Assembly: GCA_965242595.1 (NCBI GenBank)
Contig: OZ251464.1
Span: forward strand, 62,001 to 126,000
Direction: 5' to 3'
Source: SP197 sp965242595
Lineage (GTDB): Bacteria > Pseudomonadota > Alphaproteobacteria > SP197
Length of the DNA stretch: 64,000 bases
The position numbers and the translations under genes are program-made. The notes beneath the pieces were generated by a model. That model saw only the letters and a program-made list of their open reading frames with translations. It had not been told where the DNA came from and ran no database searches. Positions 8,135 through 17,266 of this stretch are shown here, piece after piece; position 1 is the first letter of the stretch; each line of letters starts with the position of its first letter.

Positions 8135-9352
8135 ATGGCCCAGCCTGCGCCCGCCGCCTCCCCCCGCCAGGGCGCACCGCGCCCCGCCTTTCGCTGGGAC
8201 GACCCGTTTCTGCTGGACGAGATGCTGAGCGAGGACGAACGCATGGTCCGCGACGCTGCTCGCCGCTTTTGCCGCGAGGCGCTGGCCGCGCGCGTGCAGG
8301 AGGATTTCCGCAACGAGGCCGGCGGGCGCGAACCGGTGGCGGCGATGGGCGCCATGGGCCTGCTGGGCACCACCATCGCCGGCTATGGCTGCGCCGGCAC
8401 CAGCCATGTCGTTTATGGCCTGATTGCCCACGAGGTCGAATATGTCGACAGCGCCTATCGCTCGGCCGCATCGGTGCAATCCAGCCTGGTGATGCACGCC
8501 ATCCACGCCTATGGCAGCGAGGAACAGCGCCAACGCTTTCTGCCCAGGCTGGCCAAGGGCGAATGGGTGGGCGCCTTCGGCCTGACCGAACCCGACCATG
8601 GCTCCGACCCCGGGGCCATGGCGACGCGGGCGCGCAAGGCTGCCGGCGGCTTTGTGCTGAACGGCACCAAAAGCTGGATTTCCAACGCGCCCATCGCCGA
8701 TGTCTTCGTGGTGTGGGCGAAGGACGACCGGGGGGAGATCCGCGGCTTTGTGCTGGAGCGCGCCATGGAGGGCCTTGCCACACCCGCCATCGAGGGCAAA
8801 TTCAGCCTGCGTGCCGGCCCCACCGGCGAGATCGTCATGGCGGATGTGTTCTGCCCCGAAGAGAACGCCTTCGCCGACATTCGCGGGCTGAAAGGCCCCT
8901 TCGGCTGCCTCAACGAGGCGCGCTACGGCATCGCCTGGGGCGCGTTGGGCGCGGCCTCTTTCTGCTGGCACCGGGCGCGCGATTATGTGCTGGAGAGGAA
9001 GCAATTCGGACGCCCGCTGGCGGCCAACCAGCTGATTCAGAAAAAGCTGGCCGATATGCAGACCGAAATCGCTATCGGCTTGCAGGCCTGCCTGCGCGTG
9101 GGGCGGCTGAAAGACGAAGGCCGGGCCGCGCCGGAGGCCGTCTCCATCGTCAAGCGCAACTCGGCCGGCAAGGCGCTGGAGATCGCGCGTACCGCCCGCG
9201 ACATGCTGGGCGGCAACGGCGTCAGCGACGAATACGGCGTCATCCGCCACATGCTGAACCTGGAAGCGGTCAACACCTACGAGGGCACCCACGATGTCCA
9301 CGCCCTGATCCTGGGCCGCGCCCAAACCGGCATCCAGGCCTTTACCGCCTGA
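8135..9352 (+). CDS. gcdH: Glutaryl-CoA dehydrogenase
   Basis: Acyl-CoA dehydrogenase superfamily flavoprotein, 405 residues. It oxidises and decarboxylates glutaryl-CoA to crotonyl-CoA in lysine, tryptophan and aromatic-acid degradation, passing electrons to ETF. It follows the glutaryl-CoA dehydrogenase type closely rather than generic acyl-CoA dehydrogenases: SVQSSLVMHAIHAYGSEEQ, FGLTEPDHGSDP, LNEARYGIAWGALGA, NQLIQKKLADMQTEI and LEAVNTYEGTHD. Glu383 in the last block is the catalytic base. The start is supported by a GGAGAG site six bases upstream. The ADP-forming acyl-CoA synthetase upstream could plausibly feed it, which is inference. Confidence 0.95.
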   Translation: MAQPAPAASPRQGAPRPAFRWDDPFLLDEMLSEDERMVRDAARRFCREALAARVQEDFRNEAGGREPVAAMGAMGLLGTTIAGYGCAGTSHVVYGLIAHEVEYVDSAYRSAASVQSSLVMHAIHAYGSEEQRQRFLPRLAKGEWVGAFGLTEPDHGSDPGAMATRARKAAGGFVLNGTKSWISNAPIADVFVVWAKDDRGEIRGFVLERAMEGLATPAIEGKFSLRAGPTGEIVMADVFCPEENAFADIRGLKGPFGCLNEARYGIAWGALGAASFCWHRARDYVLERKQFGRPLAANQLIQKKLADMQTEIAIGLQACLRVGRLKDEGRAAPEAVSIVKRNSAGKALEIARTARDMLGGNGVSDEYGVIRHMLNLEAVNTYEGTHDVHALILGRAQTGIQAFTA

Positions 9353-9418
9353 GGCCGCCGACGGGGCGACGGACGGCGCCCTTACCCAGCGGCGGCCGTC
9401 GTGCTATAGGCAAACGCC

Positions 9419-9712
9419 ATGCGCATCGCATCGATCCTTCTGGGCGCGGCGCTGCTGGGTGCCGCGGTGGCGATGGCGGCGGACGATCCGTTGCTTTCGA
9501 TCGGCGAGTTGTGGGGCGTGCTTCACCCCAACAGCCTGGTCGGCTTCGGCGCGCTGGTGGAAAAGCGGATCGATCCCGGTCTGTGGCTGGATATCGTGCT
9601 GCCGCTGCTGGGCTGGCCGGCCTGGCTGCTGCCGCTGCTGCTGGGCGCGGTGGTGCTGGCTGCCTTGCGTCCCTTCCGTCGCCCTCGGCGCCGGTCCGGC
9701 TGGCGCCGTTGA
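9419..9712 (+). CDS. Small membrane protein of unknown function
   Basis: A 97-residue protein with an N-terminal hydrophobic segment (residues ~4-20, may act as a signal anchor), a conserved-looking middle part (IGELWGVLHPNSLVGFGALVEKRIDPGLW) and a second membrane segment (residues ~58-83) ending in a basic Arg-rich tail. Short proteins with this two-helix layout are common in alphaproteobacteria without known function. It precedes the TauD-type gene by 8 bases, so the two probably form an operon. No clear Shine-Dalgarno sequence precedes the ATG. Confidence 0.7.
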   Translation: MRIASILLGAALLGAAVAMAADDPLLSIGELWGVLHPNSLVGFGALVEKRIDPGLWLDIVLPLLGWPAWLLPLLLGAVVLAALRPFRRPRRRSGWRR

Positions 9713-9720
9713 GGTGGGCC

Positions 9721-10554
9721 GTGCTGGACATCCGCCCTTATTCCACCGCCGTGGGCGCCGAAATCTCCGGCGTCGATCTCTCCCGTCCGCTGGCCGACGA
9801 TGTCTGGGCCGAAATCCTCTCCGCTTTTCATCGCTATCTGGCCATCTTCTTTCGCGACCAGCAACTGGCACCCGGTGAACAACTCGCCTTCGCCAGGCGT
9901 TTCGGCGAGCTGGAACCCTATCCCTTCGTTCACGGCATGGACGGTTTCCCCGAACTGATCGAGATCGTGAAGCTGCCCGACGAGGTGCGCAATTTCGGCC
10001 ATGACTGGCACGCCGACATGACCTTTCGCGAACAGCCGCCACTAGGCGCCGTGCTCTATGCGGTAGAGGTGCCGCCGGTGGGGGGCGATACCCTGTTCGC
10101 CAACATGTATCTGGCCTGGGAGAGCCTTTCAGAAGGCATGAAGACGGCGCTTTCCGGGCTGAAAGGATTGCACGATTCCGCCGATCCCTCCTGGCACTCC
10201 GAAGGCTATCGCGGCATGAGCGTGCGCAAGAGGGAAGGCGCGGTGCGGCAGGTGGCGGCGCATCCTTTCAGCCGCGCCCATCCAGCCACCGGGCGCACAT
10301 CGCTGTTCATCAGCCCCTCCTATTGCCGGCGCATCGAGGGCATGACCGAGGGCGAAAGCCGCATGATCCTGGACCATCTTGCCGCCCACGCCACCCGGGA
10401 TGCCTTCGCCTGCCGTTTCCGCTGGCAGCCCGGTACGGTTGTGGTCTGGGACAATCGCTGCCTGATGCACCAGGCGCTGGAAGACGATCTGGGCGCCATG
10501 TTCGCCGGCCAGGGTTTCCGCCGTGTGATGCGCCGGGCCACCATTCGCGCCTAG
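9721..10554 (+). CDS. TauD/TfdA family Fe(II)/2-oxoglutarate dioxygenase
   Basis: A 277-residue non-heme iron dioxygenase. The HxD part of the iron triad is WHADM (His97, Asp99) and the distal histidine is in CLMHQAL (His250), followed by the FRRVMRR segment expected to hold 2-oxoglutarate. It opens with the family start IRPYSTAVGAEISGVDLSRPL. Members hydroxylate taurine, 2,4-D, alkyl sulfates, betaines and other small acids; the substrate here is not determined. The GTG start is chosen because a GAGGTGG site sits just before it and the homology begins at once. Confidence 0.87.
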   Translation: MLDIRPYSTAVGAEISGVDLSRPLADDVWAEILSAFHRYLAIFFRDQQLAPGEQLAFARRFGELEPYPFVHGMDGFPELIEIVKLPDEVRNFGHDWHADMTFREQPPLGAVLYAVEVPPVGGDTLFANMYLAWESLSEGMKTALSGLKGLHDSADPSWHSEGYRGMSVRKREGAVRQVAAHPFSRAHPATGRTSLFISPSYCRRIEGMTEGESRMILDHLAAHATRDAFACRFRWQPGTVVVWDNRCLMHQALEDDLGAMFAGQGFRRVMRRATIRA

Positions 10555-10561
10555 GGCAGCG

Positions 10562-11272
10562 TCAGCCGGCGATGTCGCAGCCCAGGAAGGTGCGGCCCGC
10601 CTTGCGGCACGCTGCTAGGACCGAGAACGAACCCGCCGCCGGATCGACCACCACATCGCCCGGATGGGTGACGGCCGCGATCAACCGCGCCTGCAAGCCG
10701 ACCGGCTTGGGATGCACGCTGCCCTTGCCTCTGGCCACCGTTTCCGGCCAGACATCGGGGATATCGTGGGCCTGCCACACGCCCTTCGCCCGGCACGGTG
10801 CCTTTTGCAGCACCACCACATATTCGCTTTGCCGCCGGGTGCGATAGCCCATGCCCATGCGGCCTTTGTCCCAGGTGACCAAATCCACCGCGGCCAGCGA
10901 AGTGGCGGCGAACCAGTTGCGGAAATCGCTGCACAGATGGAACTTGTCGAGCCACAGGAAGAGATGACCGCTGGGCAGCAGGATGCGCTCGATGGCGGCG
11001 ACGAAGCGGGGGATCTCCGCCGTCATCTGCGCCAGGCCGGCCCGTGCCGTGCCGCGCCCTTTGCCCTCGTTGCCATAGGCCAGGCGGTCCAGCACGCCGC
11101 GATATTGCGGATCGAGAAAGGCGGCGGGCACGCTGGCGGCGGGCAGGGCGGCGAGAAAGGCGAGGCCCTCCATCTTCAGCCGGGCGTTGAAGCTGAAACC
11201 GGCGGGGAGTGCCAAGGGCGGCTGCGCCATATCGCGCTCGGAGGAGAAAACGCTTTGCGGCTTCAGGTTCAT
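10562..11272 (-). CDS. DNA methyltransferase (N4-cytosine/N6-adenine type)
   Basis: A 236-residue amino-methyltransferase with the catalytic motif IV as DPQYRG (a DPPY variant) near residue 55 and the SAM-binding motif I DPAAGSFSVL near the C-terminus, i.e. the beta-type motif order. The blocks YGNEGKGRG, LWLDKFHL and HPKPVGLQARLI resemble short methyltransferases found in phages and compact restriction systems. It faces a predicted restriction nuclease across a 107-base divergent promoter region. Recognition sequence is unknown. Confidence 0.85.
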   Translation of the reverse strand: MNLKPQSVFSSERDMAQPPLALPAGFSFNARLKMEGLAFLAALPAASVPAAFLDPQYRGVLDRLAYGNEGKGRGTARAGLAQMTAEIPRFVAAIERILLPSGHLFLWLDKFHLCSDFRNWFAATSLAAVDLVTWDKGRMGMGYRTRRQSEYVVVLQKAPCRAKGVWQAHDIPDVWPETVARGKGSVHPKPVGLQARLIAAVTHPGDVVVDPAAGSFSVLAACRKAGRTFLGCDIAG

Positions 11273-11379
11273 GGCAGCCCCGCAAGGCCGCGTTTGCCGG
11301 CCCCGGCGCTCATGCTAGGCTTGCGGCAGGGGCGAGGCTGCGTGAATGACCGCTGGCCTGCCCGGCAGGGAGAGGAAGC

Positions 11380-12444
11380 ATGGCGTTGAGGGGCGAGATC
11401 GAACGGATTCGGGGGTTGCCGGAACCGGAGAACGAGGAAGCGGCGAAGCTTTCGGTGATCCTTCCCATCCTTGGCGCGCTTGGATGGGACTATCACGACC
11501 CCTCGAAGGTGGCACCGGAATATTCGGTGGGCAAGGACGGTGGGCGGGTGGATTTTGCGCTGCTCGGCCCATCCAGAAACGCCCTGGCGGTGATCGAAGC
11601 CAAAGCGCCGGGCGCCAGGCTCGAGAGTCATGTCGCGCAGGTGGTGGGCTATGCCTTCCACACCGGCGTCGACATCTGCGTTCTGACCACCGGCTTTCTG
11701 TGGTGGCTGTATCTGCCGCTCAAGAAAGGACTCCCGGCAGAGCGCCGCTTCGCTGTGCTGGACATCCGGGAAGACTCCCCCGACCGGCTGATTGCCGCTT
11801 TCGAGGCCTACCTCGCCTACGACGAACTGCTTTTGGGTAGAGCCGAACGAAATGCGGAGAAAGCTCTTGACGCCTTGAAGAACGCAAAGCTCCTTGACAA
11901 GGAACTGCCGCAGGTATGGAGCGACATGTTGCGAGAGCCGCCGCAAGAGTTGATCGATCTCGTCGAAGGGCGCGTGCGGCGCACGACGGGACTTAGCCCC
12001 GACAAAGACAGGATCGTCCGCTTTCTCAGCAAGGGGTATGGCCCAGTATCGCCGATCTCCAACAAACCTGCGCCGGCGCCCGCTCCACCGCCGAGCGCGC
12101 CTAAGCCGTCGAGATCGCCGGCACCGTCGAAAAAGCCGGTCGCCTATGTGCTCTTCGGGCAGCGCCGTGCCGTAAGGTCGTGGAAAGATATCTGGATCGG
12201 CGTCGCCGAACGTCTCTACGAACGCCATGGAGACCGCAGATTTGGAAACATCGTGGGGAAACCGAGAGGCCAGCGAAGCTATGTGGAATACGACAACGTG
12301 GAGATGAGGGGCCCTCATAGAATCGGAAACTCCCGTTACCAGATCAAAACTCACGGATCTTCTGAAGCCTTGAAGAAGCGTTGGACGGTTCTGCTGATGC
12401 TCCTCGGCCACAGCAAGGACGACCTTCGCATCGAGTACGACTGA
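11380..12444 (+). CDS. Predicted restriction endonuclease, HsdR-N (PD-(D/E)xK) type
   Basis: A 354-residue protein. The N-terminal ~170 residues match the type I HsdR N-terminal nuclease domain: LGWDYHDPSKVAPEYSVG, then GGRVDFALLG and AVIEAKAPG, giving the D...ExK catalytic core, and HVAQVVGYAF. A Pro/Ala/Ser linker near residues 225-255 joins a C-terminal domain (SWKDIWIGVAERLY to DDLRIEYD) of the kind seen in predicted type IV or orphan restriction enzymes. The ribosome site GGGAGAGGAAGC is good. The second half is less GC-rich than its neighbours, which hints at transfer. It may pair with the divergent methyltransferase. Confidence 0.82.
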   Translation: MALRGEIERIRGLPEPENEEAAKLSVILPILGALGWDYHDPSKVAPEYSVGKDGGRVDFALLGPSRNALAVIEAKAPGARLESHVAQVVGYAFHTGVDICVLTTGFLWWLYLPLKKGLPAERRFAVLDIREDSPDRLIAAFEAYLAYDELLLGRAERNAEKALDALKNAKLLDKELPQVWSDMLREPPQELIDLVEGRVRRTTGLSPDKDRIVRFLSKGYGPVSPISNKPAPAPAPPPSAPKPSRSPAPSKKPVAYVLFGQRRAVRSWKDIWIGVAERLYERHGDRRFGNIVGKPRGQRSYVEYDNVEMRGPHRIGNSRYQIKTHGSSEALKKRWTVLLMLLGHSKDDLRIEYD

Positions 12445-12490
12445 ACGGGCGCGCCCATCTGCGGCCATAGACACCCGCGCAGCCGAGGTC

Positions 12491-13729
12491 TCACACCCCG
12501 CCCTCTGGCTCACCGAACATGGCGCGGTAATGGGCGCTGACCGCCATACTGGCGCCCTGACGCAGCCGGTCTTCGTCCCGCGCCACCTCGCCGAAGCGGT
12601 CGGGCCGCCAGGAGGCGAAGTCGAAGCTGGGGTTGGGCGTTTCCATCACGGCGTCGGCGATGGCCTCGCCGGCGCGGGCGGAATCGGTGACGCCGCCAGA
12701 GTTCATGGCGCTGGCCACGAACAAGCCGTCGATACCGCCGAAGGGGCCCACCAGCGCCTCGCCATCGGGGGTGAAGGCTTCGGGTCCGTTGACGAAGCGG
12801 CGGATGGGCGCGCTGGCCAGGACGGGGAAGTGTTCGGCCGCGCGTTCGGCATAGGGCGCGAATTTGTCCCAGTTTTCGGGCAGCAGCGAGAAGGCGAAAT
12901 CGTCGCTGGGCGCGCCGTCTCCCGCCAGCGGCAGCGCGTCTTCATCGAAGCAGCCCAGCAGCAGGTCGCCCACCTCCTCGCGCCCATAGATCAGGTCGTC
13001 GGGTGAGACGAAGGAGGGGCAGGTCCGCTCCAGCGGCTGCGGCGGGCGGGCGATGATATAGAAGTGCTGGCAGCCCCATTGCGGCAGGGCAAGGCCCAAC
13101 GGCGCCAGCAGACGCCGCGACCACAGGCCACAACACACCACGACGACATCGAAGGCTGCTTCGCCATCGCCGGTGACGATGCCGGCGACACGCCCGCCAT
13201 CCACCGCCACGGCGTGAACGGCCACACCCTCGGCGATGGTGGCGCCGCGCCGGCGCGCCGCCGCACCATAGGCGGCCGTGAGGTCGGCCGGATTCACGCG
13301 CCCCGAATAGCTGTTGAACCACGCCCCGGCGAGGTGGTCCGGGGCCAGCAGCGGATGGCGCCCGGCCGCCTGGCCGGCATCCAGTAACGCGTTGGCCACG
13401 CCATGCCGGCAGGCATCTTCCGCCATGGCGCGGAAGCGTTCCATGGTGGACGGGCGCCGGGCCAGGAACAGGCGCCCGGTTTGCCGCCAGCCGGTCTCGC
13501 GCCCGGCTTCTTCCGCCACCTCGGCCAGGGCGTCCAATATCGCCAGACGGTCACTTTGGCCGGGAATCCAGGTCATGTTGCCGGCCGAATGCCAACTGGT
13601 GCCGGCGCCCAGGCGTTCGCGCTCGAACAGCGTCACCCGCCCCGCGCCGCGCTGCGCCAACCTCCAGGCGACAGCGGTGCCCACCACGCCGCCGCCGACC
13701 ACCGCAATGCTTCGTGCCGGTTCCGCCAT
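12491..13729 (-). CDS. FAD-dependent oxidoreductase, DAO (sarcosine/glycine oxidase-like) family
   Basis: A 412-residue flavoprotein opening with the dinucleotide-binding GGGVVGTAVAWRLAQRG and FERERLGAGTSWHSAGN, typical of D-amino acid oxidase superfamily enzymes related to the N-terminal half of dimethylglycine/sarcosine dehydrogenases. It lacks the folate-binding GcvT half of those enzymes. The blocks YSGRVNPADLTAAY, FVNGPEAFTPDGEALVG and MNSGGVTDSARAGEAIADAV fit the family. The ATG at 13729 is preferred over the upstream one because GGGGAGGGG lies just ahead of it. Substrate is probably a secondary or tertiary amine, which is inference. Confidence 0.85.
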   Translation of the reverse strand: MAEPARSIAVVGGGVVGTAVAWRLAQRGAGRVTLFERERLGAGTSWHSAGNMTWIPGQSDRLAILDALAEVAEEAGRETGWRQTGRLFLARRPSTMERFRAMAEDACRHGVANALLDAGQAAGRHPLLAPDHLAGAWFNSYSGRVNPADLTAAYGAAARRRGATIAEGVAVHAVAVDGGRVAGIVTGDGEAAFDVVVVCCGLWSRRLLAPLGLALPQWGCQHFYIIARPPQPLERTCPSFVSPDDLIYGREEVGDLLLGCFDEDALPLAGDGAPSDDFAFSLLPENWDKFAPYAERAAEHFPVLASAPIRRFVNGPEAFTPDGEALVGPFGGIDGLFVASAMNSGGVTDSARAGEAIADAVMETPNPSFDFASWRPDRFGEVARDEDRLRQGASMAVSAHYRAMFGEPEGGV

Positions 13730-13777
13730 CGGCCCCTCCCCGCGCTCTGCCACGATGGACGATACCCTTGCGGTGGC

Positions 13778-15736
13778 CTAAAGGTCCAGGTCGCGGGCCT
13801 CGCCGGCGTGTTCGCGGATGAAGCGGAAGCGTAGCTCCGGCCGCCTTCCCATCAGGCTTTCCACCCGCGCCAGGGTGCGCGCCTTATCGTCATCGGCGAT
13901 CTCCACCTTCAGCAGGGTGCGGCTTTTCGGGTCCATGGTGGTGGCCTTCAGCTGCGCCACCGGCATCTCGCCCAGCCCCTTGAAGCGGCTGATCTCCACC
14001 TTGGCACCGGCAAAGCGCCCGGTCAGCAGCGCCTGTTTGTGGCGGTCGTCGCGGGCATAGGCGATGCCCTTGGCCCCGGCCGCGATGCGGTAGAGCGGTG
14101 GCACGGCCAGGAACAGATGGCCGCCCAGCACCAGCTGCGGCAGCTCGCGATAGAAATAGGTCATCAGCAACGAGGCGATATGGGCGCCATCGACATCGGC
14201 ATCGGTCATGACGATCACCTTGTCGTAGCGCAGGTCGTCTTCGGCATAGCCCTCCCCGGCGGCACAGCCCAGGGCCTGCAGCAGATCCTGCAGTTCCTGA
14301 TTGGCGCGTTTCTTGTCGTCCGACGCGCTGGCGACATTGAGGATTTTGCCGCGCAGGGGCAGCACCGCCTGGGTTTCGCGGTTGCGCGCCTGTTTGGCGG
14401 AACCGCCGGCCGAATCGCCTTCCACCAGGAACAGCTCGGTATCTTCGGCGCCGGAATGTGTGCAATCGGCCAGCTTGCCCGGCAGGCGCAAACGGCGCGC
14501 GGGCGCCTTGCGGCGAACCTCCTTTTCGGCCTTGCGGCGGCGGCGTTCCTCCAGCCGCCAGGTGGCCAGCCGCAGCAGTTCGCCGGCGCCTTCGGCATCG
14601 CCGGCCAGGAAGTGATCGGCATGGTCGCGCACCGCCTGTTCCACCAACCGGGCGGCATCGGCGCCCACCAGCTTTTCCTTGGTCTGGCCCTGGAATTGCG
14701 GCTCGCGCAGGAAGACGGAAAGCAGCATCGCCGCCCCGCCCGCCACATCGTCGGCCTGCAGCCGGTCGGCCTTCTTGGCCCCGGCGCGGGCGGCGAAATC
14801 GCGCATGGCCCGGGTCAGCGCCTGGCGAAAACCGTTCTCATGGGTGCCGCCGGCGGGCGTGGGCACGGTGTTGCAATAGCTGGTGGCCGCGCCTTCGCCG
14901 TCCAGCGGCCAGGCCACCGCCCATTCCACCCGCCCGGCATCGCTCGCCAGCGGCGCGCTGCCCAGGAAGGGGCGTGGCGTGGCGCAGGGCCGCCCGCCCA
15001 GGATTTCCGCCAGGGCATCGCCCAGGCCACCGGGAAAGCGCAGCACGGCCTCGGCCGGGGTGTCGTCGCCCGCCGCCAGGGCGGCAGCGCAGGACCAGCG
15101 GATTTCAACCCCGCTGTGCAGCCAGGCCTTGGCCCGGGCCATGCGAAAAAGGTGGGCGGGACGCAGGGCGGCATCACCGAAGATGGCCGCATCGGGGCGA
15201 AAGACGATGCTGGTGCCGCGCCGGTTCGCCACCCGACCGCCATCCTGCAGCGGCGTTGCCGGCTGGCCGCGCGCGAAGGCCTGGCGCCACAGGCGGCGGG
15301 CGCGGGCGACCTCCACGGTCAGGCTTTCGGAGAGCGCGTTGACAACGCTAAGCCCCACCCCGTGCAGGCCGCCGGAGGTGGCATAGGCCTTGCCGGAGAA
15401 CTTGCCGCCGGCATGCAAGGTGGTAAGGATCACCTCCAGGGCCGAAAGCCTGGGGTTTTTCGGGTGCGGATCGGTGGGGATGCCGCGCCCGTTATCGGCC
15501 ACCGTGCAGCTGCCGTCCCGGGCCAGGTGGATATCGATGCGCCCGGCATGGCCCGCCACCGCCTCGTCCATGGCGTTGTCCAGGATTTCGGCAAACAGGT
15601 GGTGGATGCCGCCTTCGCCGGTGTCGCCGACATACATGGCCGGGCGGCGGCGCACCGGTTCCAGACCCTCCAGCACCTCAATGTCGCGGGCGCTGTAGCT
15701 TTCGCTCGTGCCGCCGCCTTCGAAAAGATCGTCCAT
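13778..15736 (-). CDS. parE: DNA topoisomerase IV subunit B
   Basis: The ATPase/TOPRIM subunit of topoisomerase IV, which decatenates daughter chromosomes together with ParC. In order: GHKL ATPase (LEPVRRRPAMYVGDT, ILDNAMDEA, DNGRGIP, GGLHGVGLSVVNAL), transducer, TOPRIM (FLVEGDSAGGSAKQAR, DADVDGAHI) and the C-terminal GLGEMPVAQLKATTMDP. The 652-residue length and compact TOPRIM without insert suit ParE rather than GyrB. The ATG at 15736 gives the usual N-terminus MDDLF; an upstream extension is not family-like. parC is not in the window. Confidence 0.95.
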   Translation of the reverse strand: MDDLFEGGGTSESYSARDIEVLEGLEPVRRRPAMYVGDTGEGGIHHLFAEILDNAMDEAVAGHAGRIDIHLARDGSCTVADNGRGIPTDPHPKNPRLSALEVILTTLHAGGKFSGKAYATSGGLHGVGLSVVNALSESLTVEVARARRLWRQAFARGQPATPLQDGGRVANRRGTSIVFRPDAAIFGDAALRPAHLFRMARAKAWLHSGVEIRWSCAAALAAGDDTPAEAVLRFPGGLGDALAEILGGRPCATPRPFLGSAPLASDAGRVEWAVAWPLDGEGAATSYCNTVPTPAGGTHENGFRQALTRAMRDFAARAGAKKADRLQADDVAGGAAMLLSVFLREPQFQGQTKEKLVGADAARLVEQAVRDHADHFLAGDAEGAGELLRLATWRLEERRRRKAEKEVRRKAPARRLRLPGKLADCTHSGAEDTELFLVEGDSAGGSAKQARNRETQAVLPLRGKILNVASASDDKKRANQELQDLLQALGCAAGEGYAEDDLRYDKVIVMTDADVDGAHIASLLMTYFYRELPQLVLGGHLFLAVPPLYRIAAGAKGIAYARDDRHKQALLTGRFAGAKVEISRFKGLGEMPVAQLKATTMDPKSRTLLKVEIADDDKARTLARVESLMGRRPELRFRFIREHAGEARDLDL

Positions 15737-15900
15737 GGCGACGCGGACTGTAACGGGAACAAGGCCCGCCGGCAAGCACATGCTGCGTTGCGCTGCCACC
15801 TGGGTGGCACATTTGGTGTGTGGCCGGCACAACGGCACCGCGCCCGTAACGCCCGTAAAGGTCGCCAGCGGCCCTGCCGATGTGGTAGGGCTGGGGCGCG

Positions 15901-16707
15901 ATGACGATCCCCTCCGCCCTCCGCATCCAACCCCTGGCGCTGGCCGTGGAAGGCTACCGCCTGGCCTTGCGCGGCTTCGACACCGTCTTGCAGCTTTCCT
16001 GGTTCGCCGTGCTCGCCCTGGCGCTGCTGGCCCGGCTGCTGGCCAGCGGCGCCACGCCAGAGGGCACGGGCGCAGCCACCGTGGCGGCCGGCGGCGTCGC
16101 CGGGCTGGCGCTGCTGGCGGGCTGCGCGGTGCTGGTCCACGCCATGGTAGCGGTGGCCTGGCACCGGGCCGTGCTGCTGGGCGAGGGGCCGGGCAGCCGG
16201 CGCGTGTATCTGCGGTGCGGGCGGCGCGAGCTGCTCTATGGTGCGACGGCGGTGTTTTTCGCCTTGTGCTTCTTCACCGGCGCAACCTTGCTGTCGGTGG
16301 TGGCGGCGGCGCCCCTGGGCGGCGGCCCCTTGCTGGTGCCGATCTATCTGGCAGGGCTGGCGGCGGCGCTGGTGGCGGTCGCCCGCAGCATGCTGATTCT
16401 GCCGGCCATCGCGCTGGGTCGCGGCCTGGACCTCGCCGCCAGTTGGCGGGCGACACGGGGCCAGTCGCTGCGCGCCACCGCCACGCTGGTGCTGGCGTGC
16501 CTGCCGCTGGTGGCGACGGAATTCGCGCTGATAGCCCTGTTCTCCAGGCTGCAGCAGCGGGATTTCGGCACCGTCGAAGTTCTGGTCGATCTCGTCGCCG
16601 GCTTCGTAGGCATGATCGTCATCATCGTCATGATCTGCGGCCTGGCGGCCACGGTCAGCCTGCTCTATGCCAGGCTGGTGGATCCACGGCTGGCGCCGCG
16701 TTCCTGA
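15901..16707 (+). CDS. Multi-pass membrane protein of unknown function
   Basis: A 268-residue protein with about six hydrophobic helices, long Ala/Leu/Val runs and no catalytic motif I can identify. It resembles uncharacterised glycerophosphoryl-diester-permease-like or YciC-like membrane proteins in layout, but I cannot place it securely. Its 3' end overlaps the convergent PadR-like gene by 43 bases. The 164 bases upstream are shared with parE as a divergent promoter region. Confidence 0.72.
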   Translation: MTIPSALRIQPLALAVEGYRLALRGFDTVLQLSWFAVLALALLARLLASGATPEGTGAATVAAGGVAGLALLAGCAVLVHAMVAVAWHRAVLLGEGPGSRRVYLRCGRRELLYGATAVFFALCFFTGATLLSVVAAAPLGGGPLLVPIYLAGLAAALVAVARSMLILPAIALGRGLDLAASWRATRGQSLRATATLVLACLPLVATEFALIALFSRLQQRDFGTVEVLVDLVAGFVGMIVIIVMICGLAATVSLLYARLVDPRLAPRS

Positions 16708-17231
16708 AACCAGGCCAGATCGGCCCGCGCCCGGTCGATGTCGCGGTCGAGCCAGGAGAGGAAATGGGGATGCTCCCCGGCCAGCCGCGCCCGCAGCGCC
16801 AGCAGACGGGCGAGCTCGCCCTCGAAGGCCTCGGCCAGCAGCTCGCATTGCAGCGCCCGGTCGTCGTCTCGCAGCAGGTGAAGAAAGCGCATTTTCAGCG
16901 CCATCGACAGCCGCGCCCAGGCCCCGGCCGCCTTGACCGGCGCCCGCAGCAGCCGTTCGAGCTCGCCCCGTCCGGCGGCGGAAAGCGCCAGGGTGGCAGC
17001 GCCGGGATCGGCGGGGTTGCCGGGTGGGGCAGCGATCTCCACCAGGCCCTCGAAGCGCAGCAGCTCGATCGACGACGACATGGCGTCGGTGGGCGAACTG
17101 CCATAGCTGGCGGTGAACAGCCGCACCTCGTTCGCCAGCGTCGCATAACGCATCGGCGCGCGGCAGGCCAGCAGGCCCAGCGCCGTCAGCCGCAGCGCCT
17201 CGGCGGGCGTCCATGGCCGCTCACGCTGCAT
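16665..17231 (-). CDS. PadR-like transcriptional regulator
   Basis: A 188-residue protein. Residues ~8-80 form a winged helix-turn-helix (ALRLTALGLLACRAPMRYATLANEV... LLRFEGLVEI) and the C-terminal half is a long helical region with SWLDRDIDRARADLAWFQ, as in the PadR/Vir C-terminal dimerisation domain. The effector and targets are unknown; the nitronate monooxygenase-like gene lies 35 bases upstream on the same strand and could be co-transcribed. It overlaps the convergent membrane-protein gene at the 3' end. Confidence 0.7.
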   Translation of the reverse strand: MQRERPWTPAEALRLTALGLLACRAPMRYATLANEVRLFTASYGSSPTDAMSSSIELLRFEGLVEIAAPPGNPADPGAATLALSAAGRGELERLLRAPVKAAGAWARLSMALKMRFLHLLRDDDRALQCELLAEAFEGELARLLALRARLAGEHPHFLSWLDRDIDRARADLAWFQERGASRGSTSLA

Positions 17232-17266
17232 GGCGTCTGCCTCCCGCCGGCCCGTCTGCCACGGTG

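Noticed and set aside
7843..9720. Long plus-strand extension upstream of the TauD-type gene
   Set aside because: It is a shadow in another frame of gcdH; TauD homology begins at the GTG at 9721.
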